From Actinoallomurus sp963799975 (GTDB lineage Bacteria > Actinomycetota > Actinomycetes > Streptosporangiales > Streptosporangiaceae): a DNA stretch of 64,000 nt. The notes beneath the pieces were generated by a model. That model was not told the origin of the DNA and did not search any database. It saw nothing but the letters and a program-made list of their open reading frames with translations. Location: NCBI GenBank assembly GCA_963799975.1, contig CAWCZF010000008.1:124001-188000 (forward strand), in the 5' to 3' direction. Positions 10,686-21,634 of the stretch are shown piece after piece (position 1 is the first letter of the stretch; every line of letters begins with the position of its first letter). A program made the translations under genes and the position numbers.

Positions 10686-10721
10686 AAAGGGACCGTCGCC
10701 CCCGAGGGTGACGGTCCCTTT
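10686..10721. terminator. Bidirectional hairpin terminator between protease and MFS remnant
   Basis: Bases 10686-10701 pair with 10706-10721 around a 4-base loop. The outer 11 pairs are perfect, there is one G-T pair in the stem, and AAA/TTT ends lie on both sides. It can stop transcription from both convergent genes. Confidence 0.85.
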
Positions 10722-10730
10722 TCCGCGGGT

Positions 10731-11579
10731 TCAGCCGACCGGTACGGGCTCGGGCACGGCCGCCACCGGCTCACTGCGCCGGGTGCGCAGCGTCGCCAGG
10801 CTGAGCGGCACTCCGGCGAACACGATCGCCGCGGCGATCAGCAGGGCGAACTGGTAGCCGGACAGGAACGCGTGCACCGGCGTCGCGCCGCCGCGCAGCA
10901 CCGCCGACTGGCGTGCGGTGAGGATCGCTCCGACGATCGTGACGCCGAGCAGCCCGGAGACCTCGCGCGCGGCGTTCATCACGGCCGACGCAGCGCCCGC
11001 GCGGCCCGGCGGCAGCACGCCGATGATCGCGTCGTTGAGCGGCATCATCGTGAAGCCGGAGCCCACGCCGAAGGCCACGAACGCGGGCATCAGGTCCAGG
11101 AAGTGGCCGTGCTCGCCGACGAAGGAGACCATCACCAGGCCGATGACGTTGAGGGTCAGGCCGAACGCCACCGTGACGTGCGTGCCGATCCGGCGCGCCA
11201 CCGGGCCCGCGATCGGCGCCACCACGGCCATCATCAGCGCCATCGGCACGAACGCCGCGCCCGCCTCGGCCGGGGAGAAGTGCAGCACGTTCTGCAGGTA
11301 CATCGCGGTGAAGAAGTAGACGCCCATCACGCCGAAGCCCCACAGGATCATCGCGCCGGTGCCGCCGCTGAAGGTGCGGATGCCGAACATCGACAGGTCG
11401 ATCATGGGGTCGGTGCTCCGCCGCTCGATCAGCACGAAGGCGGTGGCCGCGACGACGGCGAGGGCGAACGAGCCGAGGATCAGCGCCGAGGTCCAGCCCT
11501 GGTCATGCCCCTCGATCAGCGCGTACGTGACGGAGAACAGCGCGACCGCCGAGGCGATCAGGCCGGGCAGGTCCAGATC
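10731..11579 (-). pseudogene. C-terminal half of an EmrB/QacA-type MFS exporter (N-terminal half lost)
   Basis: The translation from about DLDLPGLIASA to the stop is a good match to the second half of 14-TM drug exporters: about seven hydrophobic helices, with VLHFSPAEAGAAFVPMAL and the FGVGSGFTMMPLNDAI motif that is typical of TM11-12. About 195 N-terminal residues, including the motif A loop, are absent. Upstream of 11579 the frame stays open but only as the antisense of the plus-strand MFS fragment, so it is not the real N-terminus. No plausible start or ribosome site is present. It is therefore a broken gene. Confidence 0.85.
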
Positions 11580-12224
11580 CGCAATTTCCAGGCGTCCAAC
11601 GTAGTGACGCTGATCTTCTCGGTGTCGTTCTTCGCCTTCCTGCTCTCCAGCCTGCTGTTCCTGCAGAACGTCTGGCACTACTCGACCCTGCGGGCGGCTT
11701 TGGCCGTCAGCCCCAGCGCCCTGATCACCGCCGCGGTCGCCCCACAGGCCGCCCGCCTGGCCGCCCGCTTCGGCTACCGGGCGGTGTTCGCCGCGGGCGC
11801 GCTCTGCTACGCGGCGGGGTCGGCGCTGCTCGCCGTACGGACCGGGGGCTCCGCGAACTGGGTCTCGCACTGGATGCCGAGTGTGGTGCTGAACGGGATC
11901 GGAGTGGGCCTGGCCCTGTCCACGCTGAACAGCGCCGTCGCGCGGGCGCTGCCCGTGGACCGGTTCGGGGTGGGGTCGGCGGTGAACAACAGCTTCCGGC
12001 AGTTCGGCGCGATGCTGGGCGTGAGTGTCTACGTGGCGGTACTCGGAACGCCGAGCGTGGCCGGCGCCTTGGCCGCGTACCACCGCGTCTGGTGGGTGCT
12101 CGCGGCCATCACCACCAGCAGCGCGGCCGTCTACGCCTTCGCCCACCGCGAGGACGAGGCCACCAACGACGGCCCGCACCCCGTACGGGCCGAGATCGTC
12201 ACCGCCCCGGCCGACCACGGTTGA
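11574..12224 (+). pseudogene. C-terminal half of a second MFS exporter, head to head with the first
   Basis: From QIRNFQASN onward the translation is the C-terminal half of another EmrB/QacA-type exporter: LLFLQNVWHYSTLRAALAVS, then VLNGIGVGLALSTLNSAV, then FGVGSAVNNSFRQFGAMLG. About 260 N-terminal residues are missing. Left of about 11574 the plus frame continues only as the antisense of the other fragment. The two halves share only a few bases at the junction (11574-11583). The fragment ends at a normal stop followed by a terminator. Confidence 0.85.
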
Positions 12225-12253
12225 CGAGCACGGGCGGCCTGACCGCTCCCGTA

Positions 12254-12288
12254 TGAAAGGCACCCTCACCAGGTGAGGGTGCCTTTCA
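12254..12288. terminator. Hairpin terminator between MFS remnant and XRE regulator
   Basis: Bases 12254-12270 and 12272-12288 are exact reverse complements, so the stem is very long with a minimal loop. It lies between convergent genes (the plus-strand MFS fragment and the minus-strand regulator) and can serve both. Confidence 0.8.
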
Positions 12289-12324
12289 CCTGTGCTTCAC
12301 CAGGCCGGGCACCGCATGAGATCG

Positions 12325-13266
12325 TCAGCTTGGATCGCGCCGAGGGTCGCCGTGGGACTTGACGTCGTCCGCTGAGGAAGCGCGATCGAGCCTGGCACGT
12401 CGTCCCAGCGGATCACGAGCGCCGAGCGACAGGAGCGTCAGGGCAGTTTCGTCGGGGCTGCCGGGCTCGGCCTGGTAGACGGACAGCCGCAGTCCGTCGT
12501 CGCTGAGGTGCAGAACCTCTTGGTGGAGGGTGAGCCTGCCGACGGCCGGGTGATGGAAGGTCTTGTGTCGGCTGCGGCGCGGATGCACGTCGTAGCGTGC
12601 CCACCGCCGTACGAACTCTTGGCTTGACGCGGTGAGCTCTTCGATCAGAGCGGACGCGTCGGCGGAGTCGGGCGTCTGGCCACCGACCGCGGCACGGAGA
12701 TTCGCGGTGGCGGTCGTCGCGACCTCCTGCCAGTCGACGAACAGGTCGCGGGCGGCGGGGTGCAGGAACAGGTGACGGATCGTGTTCCATCGCGATCGTG
12801 GCCAGGCTTCGAGCCCGACGAACAGGGTCACTGCCTCGGTGTTCGCCGCCAGGATGTCGCTGACGCGGTTGAGCACGTACGCGGGGGACGGCCGCAGGCG
12901 TTCGAGCAACTGCTCGACCGACGGTCGCACCGCGTGGCCGCTGCGCACGTCGGCTCCTGCCCGAAAAGGCGGGGTGCGGTGCGCGGCCAGATTGGCGAGC
13001 GCGTAGAGGTGGGCGTGCGCGTCGGCATCGAGCAGGAGTGCCCCGGCGAGCGCGTCGAGCACTACGGTGCTCGGGTTGGTCTCCTTGCCCTGCTCGAGCC
13101 GGGTGAGGTACTCAATGCTCACGCCGGCCAGCGCAGCGAGCTCCTCGCGCCGCAGGCCGGGCGTCCTGCGGATTCCCACGCCCGACGGCAACCCGACGTC
13201 CTCGGGCCGGACACGCGCCCGGCGGGCCCTGAGGAACACACCTAGCTCACCGGCATTACTGGCCAT
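12325..13266 (-). CDS. XRE-family transcriptional regulator with MmyB-like ligand-binding domain
   Basis: Residues of about 10-75 form a helix-turn-helix: LRREELAALAGVSIEYLTRL and EQGKETNPS are characteristic. The remaining 230 residues match the MmyB-like PAS-related domain that binds fatty acids or other ligands: FPHV-type SPAYVLNRVSDILAANTEA, then RHLFLHPAARDLFVDW and RHKTFHHPAVGRLTLHQEVL. The length of 313 residues is slightly above the family norm. It is divergent from an MFS exporter followed by two aldo/keto reductases, so it probably controls that unit and itself. Confidence 0.92.
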   Translation of the reverse strand: MASNAGELGVFLRARRARVRPEDVGLPSGVGIRRTPGLRREELAALAGVSIEYLTRLEQGKETNPSTVVLDALAGALLLDADAHAHLYALANLAAHRTPPFRAGADVRSGHAVRPSVEQLLERLRPSPAYVLNRVSDILAANTEAVTLFVGLEAWPRSRWNTIRHLFLHPAARDLFVDWQEVATTATANLRAAVGGQTPDSADASALIEELTASSQEFVRRWARYDVHPRRSRHKTFHHPAVGRLTLHQEVLHLSDDGLRLSVYQAEPGSPDETALTLLSLGARDPLGRRARLDRASSADDVKSHGDPRRDPS

Positions 13267-13311
13267 GCCCGGATTGTGCCGCAGGAGGGCGATCTCAGCC
13301 TGGCCCCGTCA

Positions 13312-13322
13312 TTGCTAGGCAA
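13312..13322. promoter_or_regulatory. Possible operator dyad between XRE and MFS genes
   Basis: TTGC-TAG-GCAA forms a short dyad in the roughly 100-base divergent gap between the XRE start (13266) and the MFS start (13369). Its position suits an operator, but the arms are only 4 bases, so chance is possible. Confidence 0.2.
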
Positions 13323-13368
13323 ACGGCGGATCTTCAACTTCCAGGTCGGCAGGCTGATCATCGTCGGC

Positions 13369-14856
13369 ATGACAACGTTTCCAGAACCCACCACCCACTG
13401 GAATCCGCGGATGAAGGCGCTGCTGGCAGTGCTGTGCGCCGCACTGTTCCTCGACTCCATGGATGTCTCCATGGTCGGGGTCGCGTTGCCGTCGATGCGC
13501 GCTGACCTCGGTCTCTCTACCTCGACGCTGCAATGGGTCGTCAGCGGCTACGTCCTCGGTTACGGCGGGTTCCTGTTGCTCGGAGGGCGGGCCGCGGACC
13601 TGCTCGGCCGTCGCGAGATGTTCCTGGGATCACTGGTCGTCTTCACCCTCGCGACGATCTTGGGCGGCGCGGTCAGCACCGGGTTGTTGGTGATCGTCTC
13701 GCGGTTCGTCAAGGGCCTGGCCGCCGCGTTCACGGCGCCCGCCGGAATGTCGATCATCACCACGACATTTCAGGAAGGCACGGCACGGAACCGTGCCCTG
13801 AGCATCTACACCAGCTGCGCAGCCGCCGGCTTCTCGCTCGGCCTGGTCCTGAGCGGGCTGCTCACCGAGGTGAGCTGGCGCGCGACGTTCCTGTTCCCGG
13901 CACCACTGGCGGTATGCGCGCTCGTCGGCGGGATGCTGCTGGTGCCACGGGGGACCCCAGCGGGTCGCCCGGCCCGCGGATACGACCTGCTCGGGACAGT
14001 GACGGTGATCGCCGGCCTGCTGCTGCTGGTGTTCACGCTCACGGAGGCCCAGAGCGCCGGCTGGGGCAGCCCGCGCACCCTGGGTTCGTTCGTCGTCGTG
14101 GGGATGCTGCTTGCGGCGTTCGTGCTGATCGAGCAGCGTCAACCCGATCCGCTGCTACGGCTGGGCCTGCTGCGCGGCCGCCTGGTGCTGGGCAGCAACC
14201 TCGCCGCGCTCGCGTTCCAGGGTTCCTACATGGGGTTTCAGTTCATCCTGACGCTGTATCTCCAGCGGCTGCTGGGCTGGTCGCCGCTGACGACGGCGCT
14301 GGCGATCCTGCCCACCGGTGTCCTGGTGGGGCTGATCGCGCCCCGGCTGGGCTCGGTCATCGGCCGGTTCGGGACCGGCCGGCTACTGGTGGCCGGATTC
14401 TGCGCGCTCGCGGCGTGCTACGCCAACATGCTGCGCATCGGCACGCACAGCGAATACCCGGGCGTGGTCCTTCCGTCGATGCTGCTGGTCGGTCTGAGCT
14501 TTGTCCTCTCGTTCCCCTGCATCAACATCCAGGCCACCAGCCGGGTGCCCGACTCCGAGCAGGGCATGGCCTCCGGACTGGTCAACGCCTCCTTCCAGAT
14601 CGGCGCAGCGATAGGTCTGGCCGGCGTCACCGCCGTCGTGCTCGGCCGTACGGGCGGAAACGCGGACGCCCGCAGCCAACTGCTCGGGTACCACGCAGGC
14701 CTGGTCGCGTCGCTCGGCATCGCGCTGGCAGGCCTGCTCGTCGTCGTCATCGTCGAGATCCTGGGGCGCGCACCTGCGCGACCGGGGATCGGCGCAGCAC
14801 CAGCCGACGGTTCGGCAGGTAGAGATGTCGAAGCTGCCGTTACGGAGTCACTGTGA
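13369..14856 (+). CDS. MFS multidrug exporter, DHA2/EmrB-QacA type (14 TM)
   Basis: ATG 13369 is chosen because the protein then starts MTTFPEPTTHWNPRM just before the first helix; the upstream frame has no hydrophobic segment and crosses the promoter. The 495-residue protein shows the family marks: LDSMDVSMVGVALPSM in TM1 (motif D1), the motif A loop GGRAADLLGRREMF after TM2, and about fourteen hydrophobic helices. It is intact, unlike the two MFS fragments 2 kb upstream, and it is too different from them to be their direct parent. Its stop overlaps the next gene start (GTGA), and it probably forms an operon with two aldo/keto reductases. The substrate is unknown. Confidence 0.93.
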   Translation: MTTFPEPTTHWNPRMKALLAVLCAALFLDSMDVSMVGVALPSMRADLGLSTSTLQWVVSGYVLGYGGFLLLGGRAADLLGRREMFLGSLVVFTLATILGGAVSTGLLVIVSRFVKGLAAAFTAPAGMSIITTTFQEGTARNRALSIYTSCAAAGFSLGLVLSGLLTEVSWRATFLFPAPLAVCALVGGMLLVPRGTPAGRPARGYDLLGTVTVIAGLLLLVFTLTEAQSAGWGSPRTLGSFVVVGMLLAAFVLIEQRQPDPLLRLGLLRGRLVLGSNLAALAFQGSYMGFQFILTLYLQRLLGWSPLTTALAILPTGVLVGLIAPRLGSVIGRFGTGRLLVAGFCALAACYANMLRIGTHSEYPGVVLPSMLLVGLSFVLSFPCINIQATSRVPDSEQGMASGLVNASFQIGAAIGLAGVTAVVLGRTGGNADARSQLLGYHAGLVASLGIALAGLLVVVIVEILGRAPARPGIGAAPADGSAGRDVEAAVTESL

Positions 14857-15962
14857 GCTCGCCGCCCTACGGCGACCACGTGCCGGCGTCGAGCGCCGTC
14901 TCTCTCGACCGCTACCGACTGCTCGGGCGCTCCGGACTCAGGGTCTCACCGCTGTCGCTGGGGACGATGACCTTCGGCTCGGACTGGGGCTGGGGCGCCG
15001 AGCGCGACGACGCCCAGCGGATGTTCGACCACTACGTGGAGCGCGGCGGGAAGTTCATCGACACCGCCAGCATGTACACCAACGGCACCGCGGAGCGGAT
15101 GATCGGCGAGTTCGCCAAGGACCGACGCGACCGGCTGGTCATCGCGACGAAGTACACGATGACCACCGACCCCCGCGACCCGAACGCCGGCGGCAACCAC
15201 CGCAAGAGCCTGATGCGCTCGGTCGAAGGAAGTCTCGAGCGCCTGCGGACCGACTACATCGACCTGCTCTACCTCCACGTCTGGGAGTTCACCACGCCGA
15301 TCGAGGAGATCCTGCGCGGCATGGACGACCTCGTCAGCTCGGGAAAGGTCCTCTACGTGGGGATCTGTAACACGCCGGCGTGGCAGATCTCCCGCATGCA
15401 GACGATCGCCGAGCTACGCGGGTGGGCGCCGCTGATCGCGCTGCAGATCGAGTACAGCCTCATCGAACGCACGGTAGAGCGCGACCTGATCCCGATGGCG
15501 ACCGAGCTCGGGCTCGGCGTGATCCCCTGGGCGCCACTCCGACGAGGCATTCTGGCCGGCAAGTACGGGTGCGAAGACCTCGAGCGCTCCGCCGCGTCCT
15601 CCGACGGCACCCGCCGAGACGAGGTGTACGCGCGCGGCCTGGTCACCGAACGCAGCCTCGAGATCGCCGAGGTCGTCAAGAAGATCGCAGGCGAGATCGG
15701 CCGTACCCCGTCACAAGTCGCGATCGCGTGGCTGCTCGCCAAGGCGCCCGTGACCTCGCCGATCATCGGCGTACGCACGCTGCCGCAGCTCCAGGACAAC
15801 CTCGACGCGCTCGACATCGAACTCACCCGCGACCACCTGCACAGCCTCGACGAGGTGAGCGCGATCACCCTCGGCTTCCCACACGAACTCCTCGTGCCGC
15901 GACTACGCCGCCGGCTCTTCGGTGACGTCGACATCGCACCACCCACGCCCTTCCGACGATGA
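14853..15962 (+). CDS. Aldo/keto reductase
   Basis: An NAD(P)H-dependent oxidoreductase of the AKR superfamily, 369 residues. The fold starts at YRLLGRSGLRVSPLSLG. Catalytic residues are visible: Asp and Tyr in FIDTASMYTNGTAERM and Lys in VIATKYT. The position that is often His carries LYLHVWE. The C-terminal SPIIGVRTLPQLQDNL binds the cofactor phosphate. It overlaps the MFS stop by 4 bases and the next AKR start by 4 bases. The pair with the exporter suggests handling of a toxic aldehyde, ketone or quinone (inference). Confidence 0.93.
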   Translation: MSSPPYGDHVPASSAVSLDRYRLLGRSGLRVSPLSLGTMTFGSDWGWGAERDDAQRMFDHYVERGGKFIDTASMYTNGTAERMIGEFAKDRRDRLVIATKYTMTTDPRDPNAGGNHRKSLMRSVEGSLERLRTDYIDLLYLHVWEFTTPIEEILRGMDDLVSSGKVLYVGICNTPAWQISRMQTIAELRGWAPLIALQIEYSLIERTVERDLIPMATELGLGVIPWAPLRRGILAGKYGCEDLERSAASSDGTRRDEVYARGLVTERSLEIAEVVKKIAGEIGRTPSQVAIAWLLAKAPVTSPIIGVRTLPQLQDNLDALDIELTRDHLHSLDEVSAITLGFPHELLVPRLRRRLFGDVDIAPPTPFRR

Positions 15963-15979
15963 GCCACCAAGGACAGCAC

Positions 15980-17026
15980 ATGCGATACCGCAAGCTCGGC
16001 AACTCAAGCCTCGAGGTTTCAGAGATCGCCCTGGGCTCCAGGATGGACCTGTCAGACCTCTCGGACCTCGACCAGATCCGGGCCGTCACCGACGCCGCGT
16101 TCGACGTCGGCATCAACTTCTTCGACACCTCGAACTCCTACGGCCGCGGCCTGGCCGAGACCGCATGGGGACAGATCCTCAGCAAGCGGCCACGGGACTC
16201 CTACATCCTCGCGACCAAGGTATTCCGGCCGACATCCGACGACCCCGCCGACCAGGGCCTCTCAGCCGCGCAGATCCACAAACAGATCGACGCATCCCTC
16301 GACCGGCTCCGAACCGACTACGTCGACCTCTACCAGGCGCACCGCTTCGACCCCGAAGTCCCGATCGAGGAGACGATCGAGGCGTTCCAGGCCGTCGTGG
16401 CCGCCGGCAAGGCGCGCTACCTCGGGTTCAGCGAGTGGACGCCCGAACAGATCCAGGCCGCGATCGACATCGCCGGCCCCGATCTGTTCGTCTCCTCCCA
16501 GCCGCAGTACTCGATGCTCTGGCAGTCGGCCGAGGCCGAGATCTTCCCGCTGTGCGCCAAGAACGCGATATCCCAGATCGTCTGGTCGCCGCTCGCCATG
16601 GGCGTACTGACCGGCAAGTACCGAGCCACCCAGGCGCCACCGGACGACTCCCGCGCAGCGATCAGCTGGCTGAGCACCTTGATGAGCGAACTCGTCATGA
16701 ACGACGAGACGCTTGCAGCGGTCGACCGCCTGCGACCGATCGCCCAGCGGGCTGGGCTCTCGATGGCCGAGCTCGCGCTCGCCTGGGTGCTGAGGCGACG
16801 TGACATCGCAGCGGCGATCATCGGGGCATCGCGACCAGAGCAGGTCCACGCGAACGCCAAAGCCTCGGGCATCGAACTCACAGCCGACACGCTCAACGCA
16901 ATCGACGAGGCGCTCGGCGACGCGCCGGTGAGAGAGCCCCGACTCGCGCCGAACGCACGACCAGGCGTGACCCATCGCGCGTCAACGACGAGCGAACACC
17001 CTCATTCGCCAACTGTCGACCCGTGA
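15980..17026 (+). CDS. Aldo/keto reductase (second of a tandem pair)
   Basis: A second AKR, 348 residues from ATG 15980, which has AAGGA 6 bases upstream. An alternative ATG at 15959 overlaps the preceding stop as ATGA. Catalytic motifs: FFDTSNSYGRGLAETAWG (Asp, Tyr), ILATKVF (Lys) and DLYQAHRFDP (His). AAIIGASRPEQVHANA is the cofactor segment. It is only moderately similar to its neighbour, so it is not a recent duplicate. Its 3' end is followed directly by the mobile-element scar. Confidence 0.93.
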   Translation: MRYRKLGNSSLEVSEIALGSRMDLSDLSDLDQIRAVTDAAFDVGINFFDTSNSYGRGLAETAWGQILSKRPRDSYILATKVFRPTSDDPADQGLSAAQIHKQIDASLDRLRTDYVDLYQAHRFDPEVPIEETIEAFQAVVAAGKARYLGFSEWTPEQIQAAIDIAGPDLFVSSQPQYSMLWQSAEAEIFPLCAKNAISQIVWSPLAMGVLTGKYRATQAPPDDSRAAISWLSTLMSELVMNDETLAAVDRLRPIAQRAGLSMAELALAWVLRRRDIAAAIIGASRPEQVHANAKASGIELTADTLNAIDEALGDAPVREPRLAPNARPGVTHRASTTSEHPHSPTVDP

Positions 17027-17128
17027 AGACGTTGGCCTGTTTCGCCCGCTCGACAGGCGGAGACAGGATGGAAGCAGCGCCCTCTGCAGCATCCGCGGCA
17101 CCGGTGGCCAGATGCTCAAAACGAGCCA

Positions 17129-17340
17129 TGATCGGTGCGGACTGGGCGGATCACGACCTCGTGTTCTGCCAGGCCAACGGCCGACCGATCAGCCGTACGG
17201 AGGACTGGCGCGGGTGGAAGGTCATCCTCGAGAAGGCCGGCGTACGAGACGGCCGCCTGCACGACGCCCGGCACACCGCGGCGGCACTGCTCATCGAGCA
17301 GGGCCTACACATCCGCGCCGTTCAGGAGATTCTGCCGAAA
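17129..17340 (+). pseudogene. Tyrosine integrase fragment (catalytic-domain piece)
   Basis: The translation DLVFCQANGRPISRTEDWRG, then KVILEKAGVRDGRLHDARH and TAAALLIEQGLHIRAVQEIL is the middle of a phage/AICE-type tyrosine recombinase. The His-x-x-Arg box (HDARHT) is present. The upstream Arg box and the downstream His/Tyr are gone. The sequence turns into unrelated residues after QEIL. It has no proper start. It is a remnant of an integrated element. Confidence 0.8.
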
Positions 17341-17370
17341 TGGCGGAGGTTATGCGCGTGGAGATCAAAA

Positions 17371-17405
17371 CGCCCTCCCCGATGATCACGTCATCGGAGA
17401 GGGCG
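17371..17405. terminator. Imperfect 15-bp hairpin, likely terminator of the lost integrase gene
   Basis: Two 7-bp stems (17371-17377 with 17399-17405, and 17379-17385 with 17391-17397) are separated by one mismatch around a 5-base loop. It sits just after the integrase fragment and looks like the original 3' terminator that was kept. Confidence 0.55.
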
Positions 17406-17665
17406 CTGGTGGTGCGGAGGCTCGGGGAACTCCGGATGGATGAGTAGCCCAAACCCCATTAGCAGTTAGTCCATCGCCTTTCCGCCGGAGATCGCCGAGG
17501 TCCGGCGGTGTCCGTATCGGTATGGCTCATAGGTCGCATACGAGATGCTGCCGGACCTCGTCGTGCGTTCGTGGACTGCGGCTGATCTCGCGTGAATGAG
17601 ACCAAGCAACTACAGCGGCCCACGGAGTCGTGGTGCAGACGACCGGGAGTCTGCAGCACCGCTGC
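17406..17665. other. Gap within mobile-element scar, no gene seen
   Basis: Short frames occur on both strands but none has a domain, a credible start or a codon pattern like that of its neighbours. It probably is decayed element DNA. Confidence 0.4.
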
Positions 17666-18346
17666 TCATTGGATGCGCCCCTTGTGGGCCTTCGTGGCCT
17701 TGCCGGACGGGGTCGTACAGGGCGCCTCACCGGCCGCACCGCAGCGCGGGCACGCGGCGGGTGCCGTGGTCAGCTCGGCGGCCGGTTCTGTAGCCGGCTC
17801 CGTGGCCGGTTCCGCAACCGGCTTGACGACCGGTTCCGCAACCGGCTCGGTGACCGGTTCCGCAACCGGCTCGGTGACCGGTTCCGCAACCGGCTCGGTG
17901 ACCGGTTCCGCAACCGGCTCGGTGACCGGTTCCGCAACCGGCTCGGTGACCGGTTCCGCAACCGGCTCGGTGACCGGTTCCGCAACCGGCTCGGTGACCG
18001 GTTCCGCAACCGGCTCGGTGACCGGTTCCGCAACCGGCTCGGTGACCGGTTCCGCAACCGGCTCGGTGACCGGTTCCGCAACCGGCTCGGTGACCGGTTC
18101 CGCAACCGGCTCGGTGACCGGTTCCGCAACCGGCTCGGTGACTGGTTCCGCAACCGGCTCGGGCTCTGGCGTCTCGTGGGCCGTGGACACCGCCGGGCTC
18201 TTGTCATCGCGGCTCTGCTCGTGCGTTGCGCCGTCGTGCTGGGCCGGGGCGGGGTCGGCCGCTCCGTCGAGCGGGTACTCGGTCGAGCGGCGATCGCGGC
18301 CCGTTTTCTCTCGGATGTACGCCTTGGCGCGGTCGATGATCTTCAT
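17666..18346 (-). CDS. Zinc-ribbon protein with long Pro-Val-Ala/Thr-Glu repeat, mobile-element cargo
   Basis: The 226-residue protein has three parts. Residues 1-55 are polar and start MKIIDRAKAYIREKTGRD. Residues of about 60-185 are a near-perfect repeat of the octapeptide PVAEPVTE. The last 45 residues form a compact zinc-ribbon-like motif: CPRCGAAGEAPC followed by TPSGKATKAHKGR (Cys-Cys-Cys-His). Similar C-termini occur in small proteins carried by actinobacterial integrative elements and phages. There is no signal peptide or TM helix, so it is cytoplasmic. The rod-like Pro-Glu repeat may act as a spacer. ATG 18346 has AGGAG about 10 bases upstream and overlaps the stop of a truncated upstream frame. 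Confidence 0.65.
   Translation of the reverse strand: MKIIDRAKAYIREKTGRDRRSTEYPLDGAADPAPAQHDGATHEQSRDDKSPAVSTAHETPEPEPVAEPVTEPVAEPVTEPVAEPVTEPVAEPVTEPVAEPVTEPVAEPVTEPVAEPVTEPVAEPVTEPVAEPVTEPVAEPVTEPVAEPVTEPVAEPVTEPVAEPVTEPVAEPVVKPVAEPATEPATEPAAELTTAPAACPRCGAAGEAPCTTPSGKATKAHKGRIQ
17783..18162. repeat. 24-bp tandem repeat, about 15 units
   Basis: From 17831 to 18142 there are 13 identical 24-bp units starting CGGTTCCGCAACCGG. Two degenerate units precede and one follows. Each unit contains the inverted repeat CCGGTT-CCGC-AACCGG. The unit length is a multiple of three, so it codes an octapeptide in the zinc-ribbon gene. Copies have no unique spacers, which excludes CRISPR. Perfect identity implies recent expansion or homogenisation. 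Confidence 0.97.
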
Positions 18347-18494
18347 GGTTGGGGGGCTCCTAGCGTCGGGTACCGGGCCGCGCGGGCAGGCTGGACACGA
18401 TCTCTCGGATCGTGTCGGTGCGCTCGGCGTCGACCTGGTCGCGCTCCTCGAAGGTCATCAGATCGTAGGGCAGCCGCGACTGCACGCGCTCGGC
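18343..18494 (-). pseudogene. 3' end of a truncated gene upstream of the repeat protein
   Basis: On the minus strand the frame reads AERVQSRLPYDLMTFEERD, then QVDAERTDTIREIVSSLPARY and PTLGAPQP, followed by a TGA that overlaps the repeat-protein ATG. The composition is that of a normal soluble helical protein. The coding signal ends at about 18494, where TetR coding sequence begins in the opposite orientation, and an in-frame stop follows at 18110-18112 + 400 (minus strand, about 18512). I do not recognise the family. It is most likely the surviving tail of an element gene. Confidence 0.5.
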
Positions 18495-19138
18495 TGAGCC
18501 GGGAGACCGTCATCGACGGAGCGCTGGCGCTCACCGACGCCGAGGGACTGGAGGGCCTGACCATCAGGCGCCTCGCCACCGAGCTCGGCGTCACGCCGAT
18601 GGCGCTCTACTGGCATTTCAAGAACAAGGACGAGCTACTCGACGCGGTCGCCAACCGGCTGTGGACGCTGGTCGACACCGAGGTCGATCCGGAGCAGCCG
18701 TGGCACGCGCGGCTCCGTACGCTCATGGGCTCGATGATCGAGGTGCTGCGCGGCCACCCGCCCGCGGCATCGCTCCTGATGACGACACAGCCGGACGCCG
18801 CCGAAGGCTGCTTCGACGTGATGGAGGTCGCGCTGCGCACCCTCGCCGACGCGGGCTTTTCACCCGGCGAGGGCGCCGCCGTCTGCCGCCACGGCCTGCG
18901 TACGGTCACGACGCTCGCCATCGGCGACCCCGGCCTCAAGCCGCAGCAGACCCCGGACGAGGCGGCGGAGTTCATCCGGCACAAGCGGATCAGCCTGGAG
19001 ACGCTGCCCCGCGCCCGCTATCCGCACGTGGTCGCCGCGGCCGCACCGCTCACCGAGATCGAGAACCCGGACGCCTTCTTCGCGTTCGGCATCGACCTGT
19101 TCGTCGCCGGGGTGCAGGCCCTCGCCGCGCGAAAGTAG
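18491..19138 (+). pseudogene. TetR/AcrR-family regulator lacking its start codon
   Basis: From LSRETVIDGALALTDAEG the frame is a normal TetR protein: the helix-turn-helix is LTIRRLATELGVTPMALYWH followed by FKNKDELLDAV, and a TetR_C-type ligand domain of about 150 residues follows. No ATG, GTG or TTG lies in frame within the expected distance upstream; the in-frame sequence before LSRE is antisense of the truncated element gene. So the gene seems to have lost its first few codons and promoter at a junction near 18494. It could still be expressed if a rare start such as CTG 18494 is used. Confidence 0.75.
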
Positions 19139-19141
19139 GGC

Positions 19142-21630
<2,489 letters not shown>

Positions 21631-21634
<4 letters not shown>

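Noticed and set aside
17783..18162. Regular 24-bp repeat array that could be mistaken for CRISPR
   Set aside because: The units follow each other without unique spacers, lie inside an open reading frame, and no cas genes are near.
17630..19138. A 502-residue frame that would fuse Arg-rich repeats to the TetR domain
   Set aside because: The first 290 residues are the antisense of the zinc-ribbon repeat gene and have no protein-like features; only the TetR part is real.
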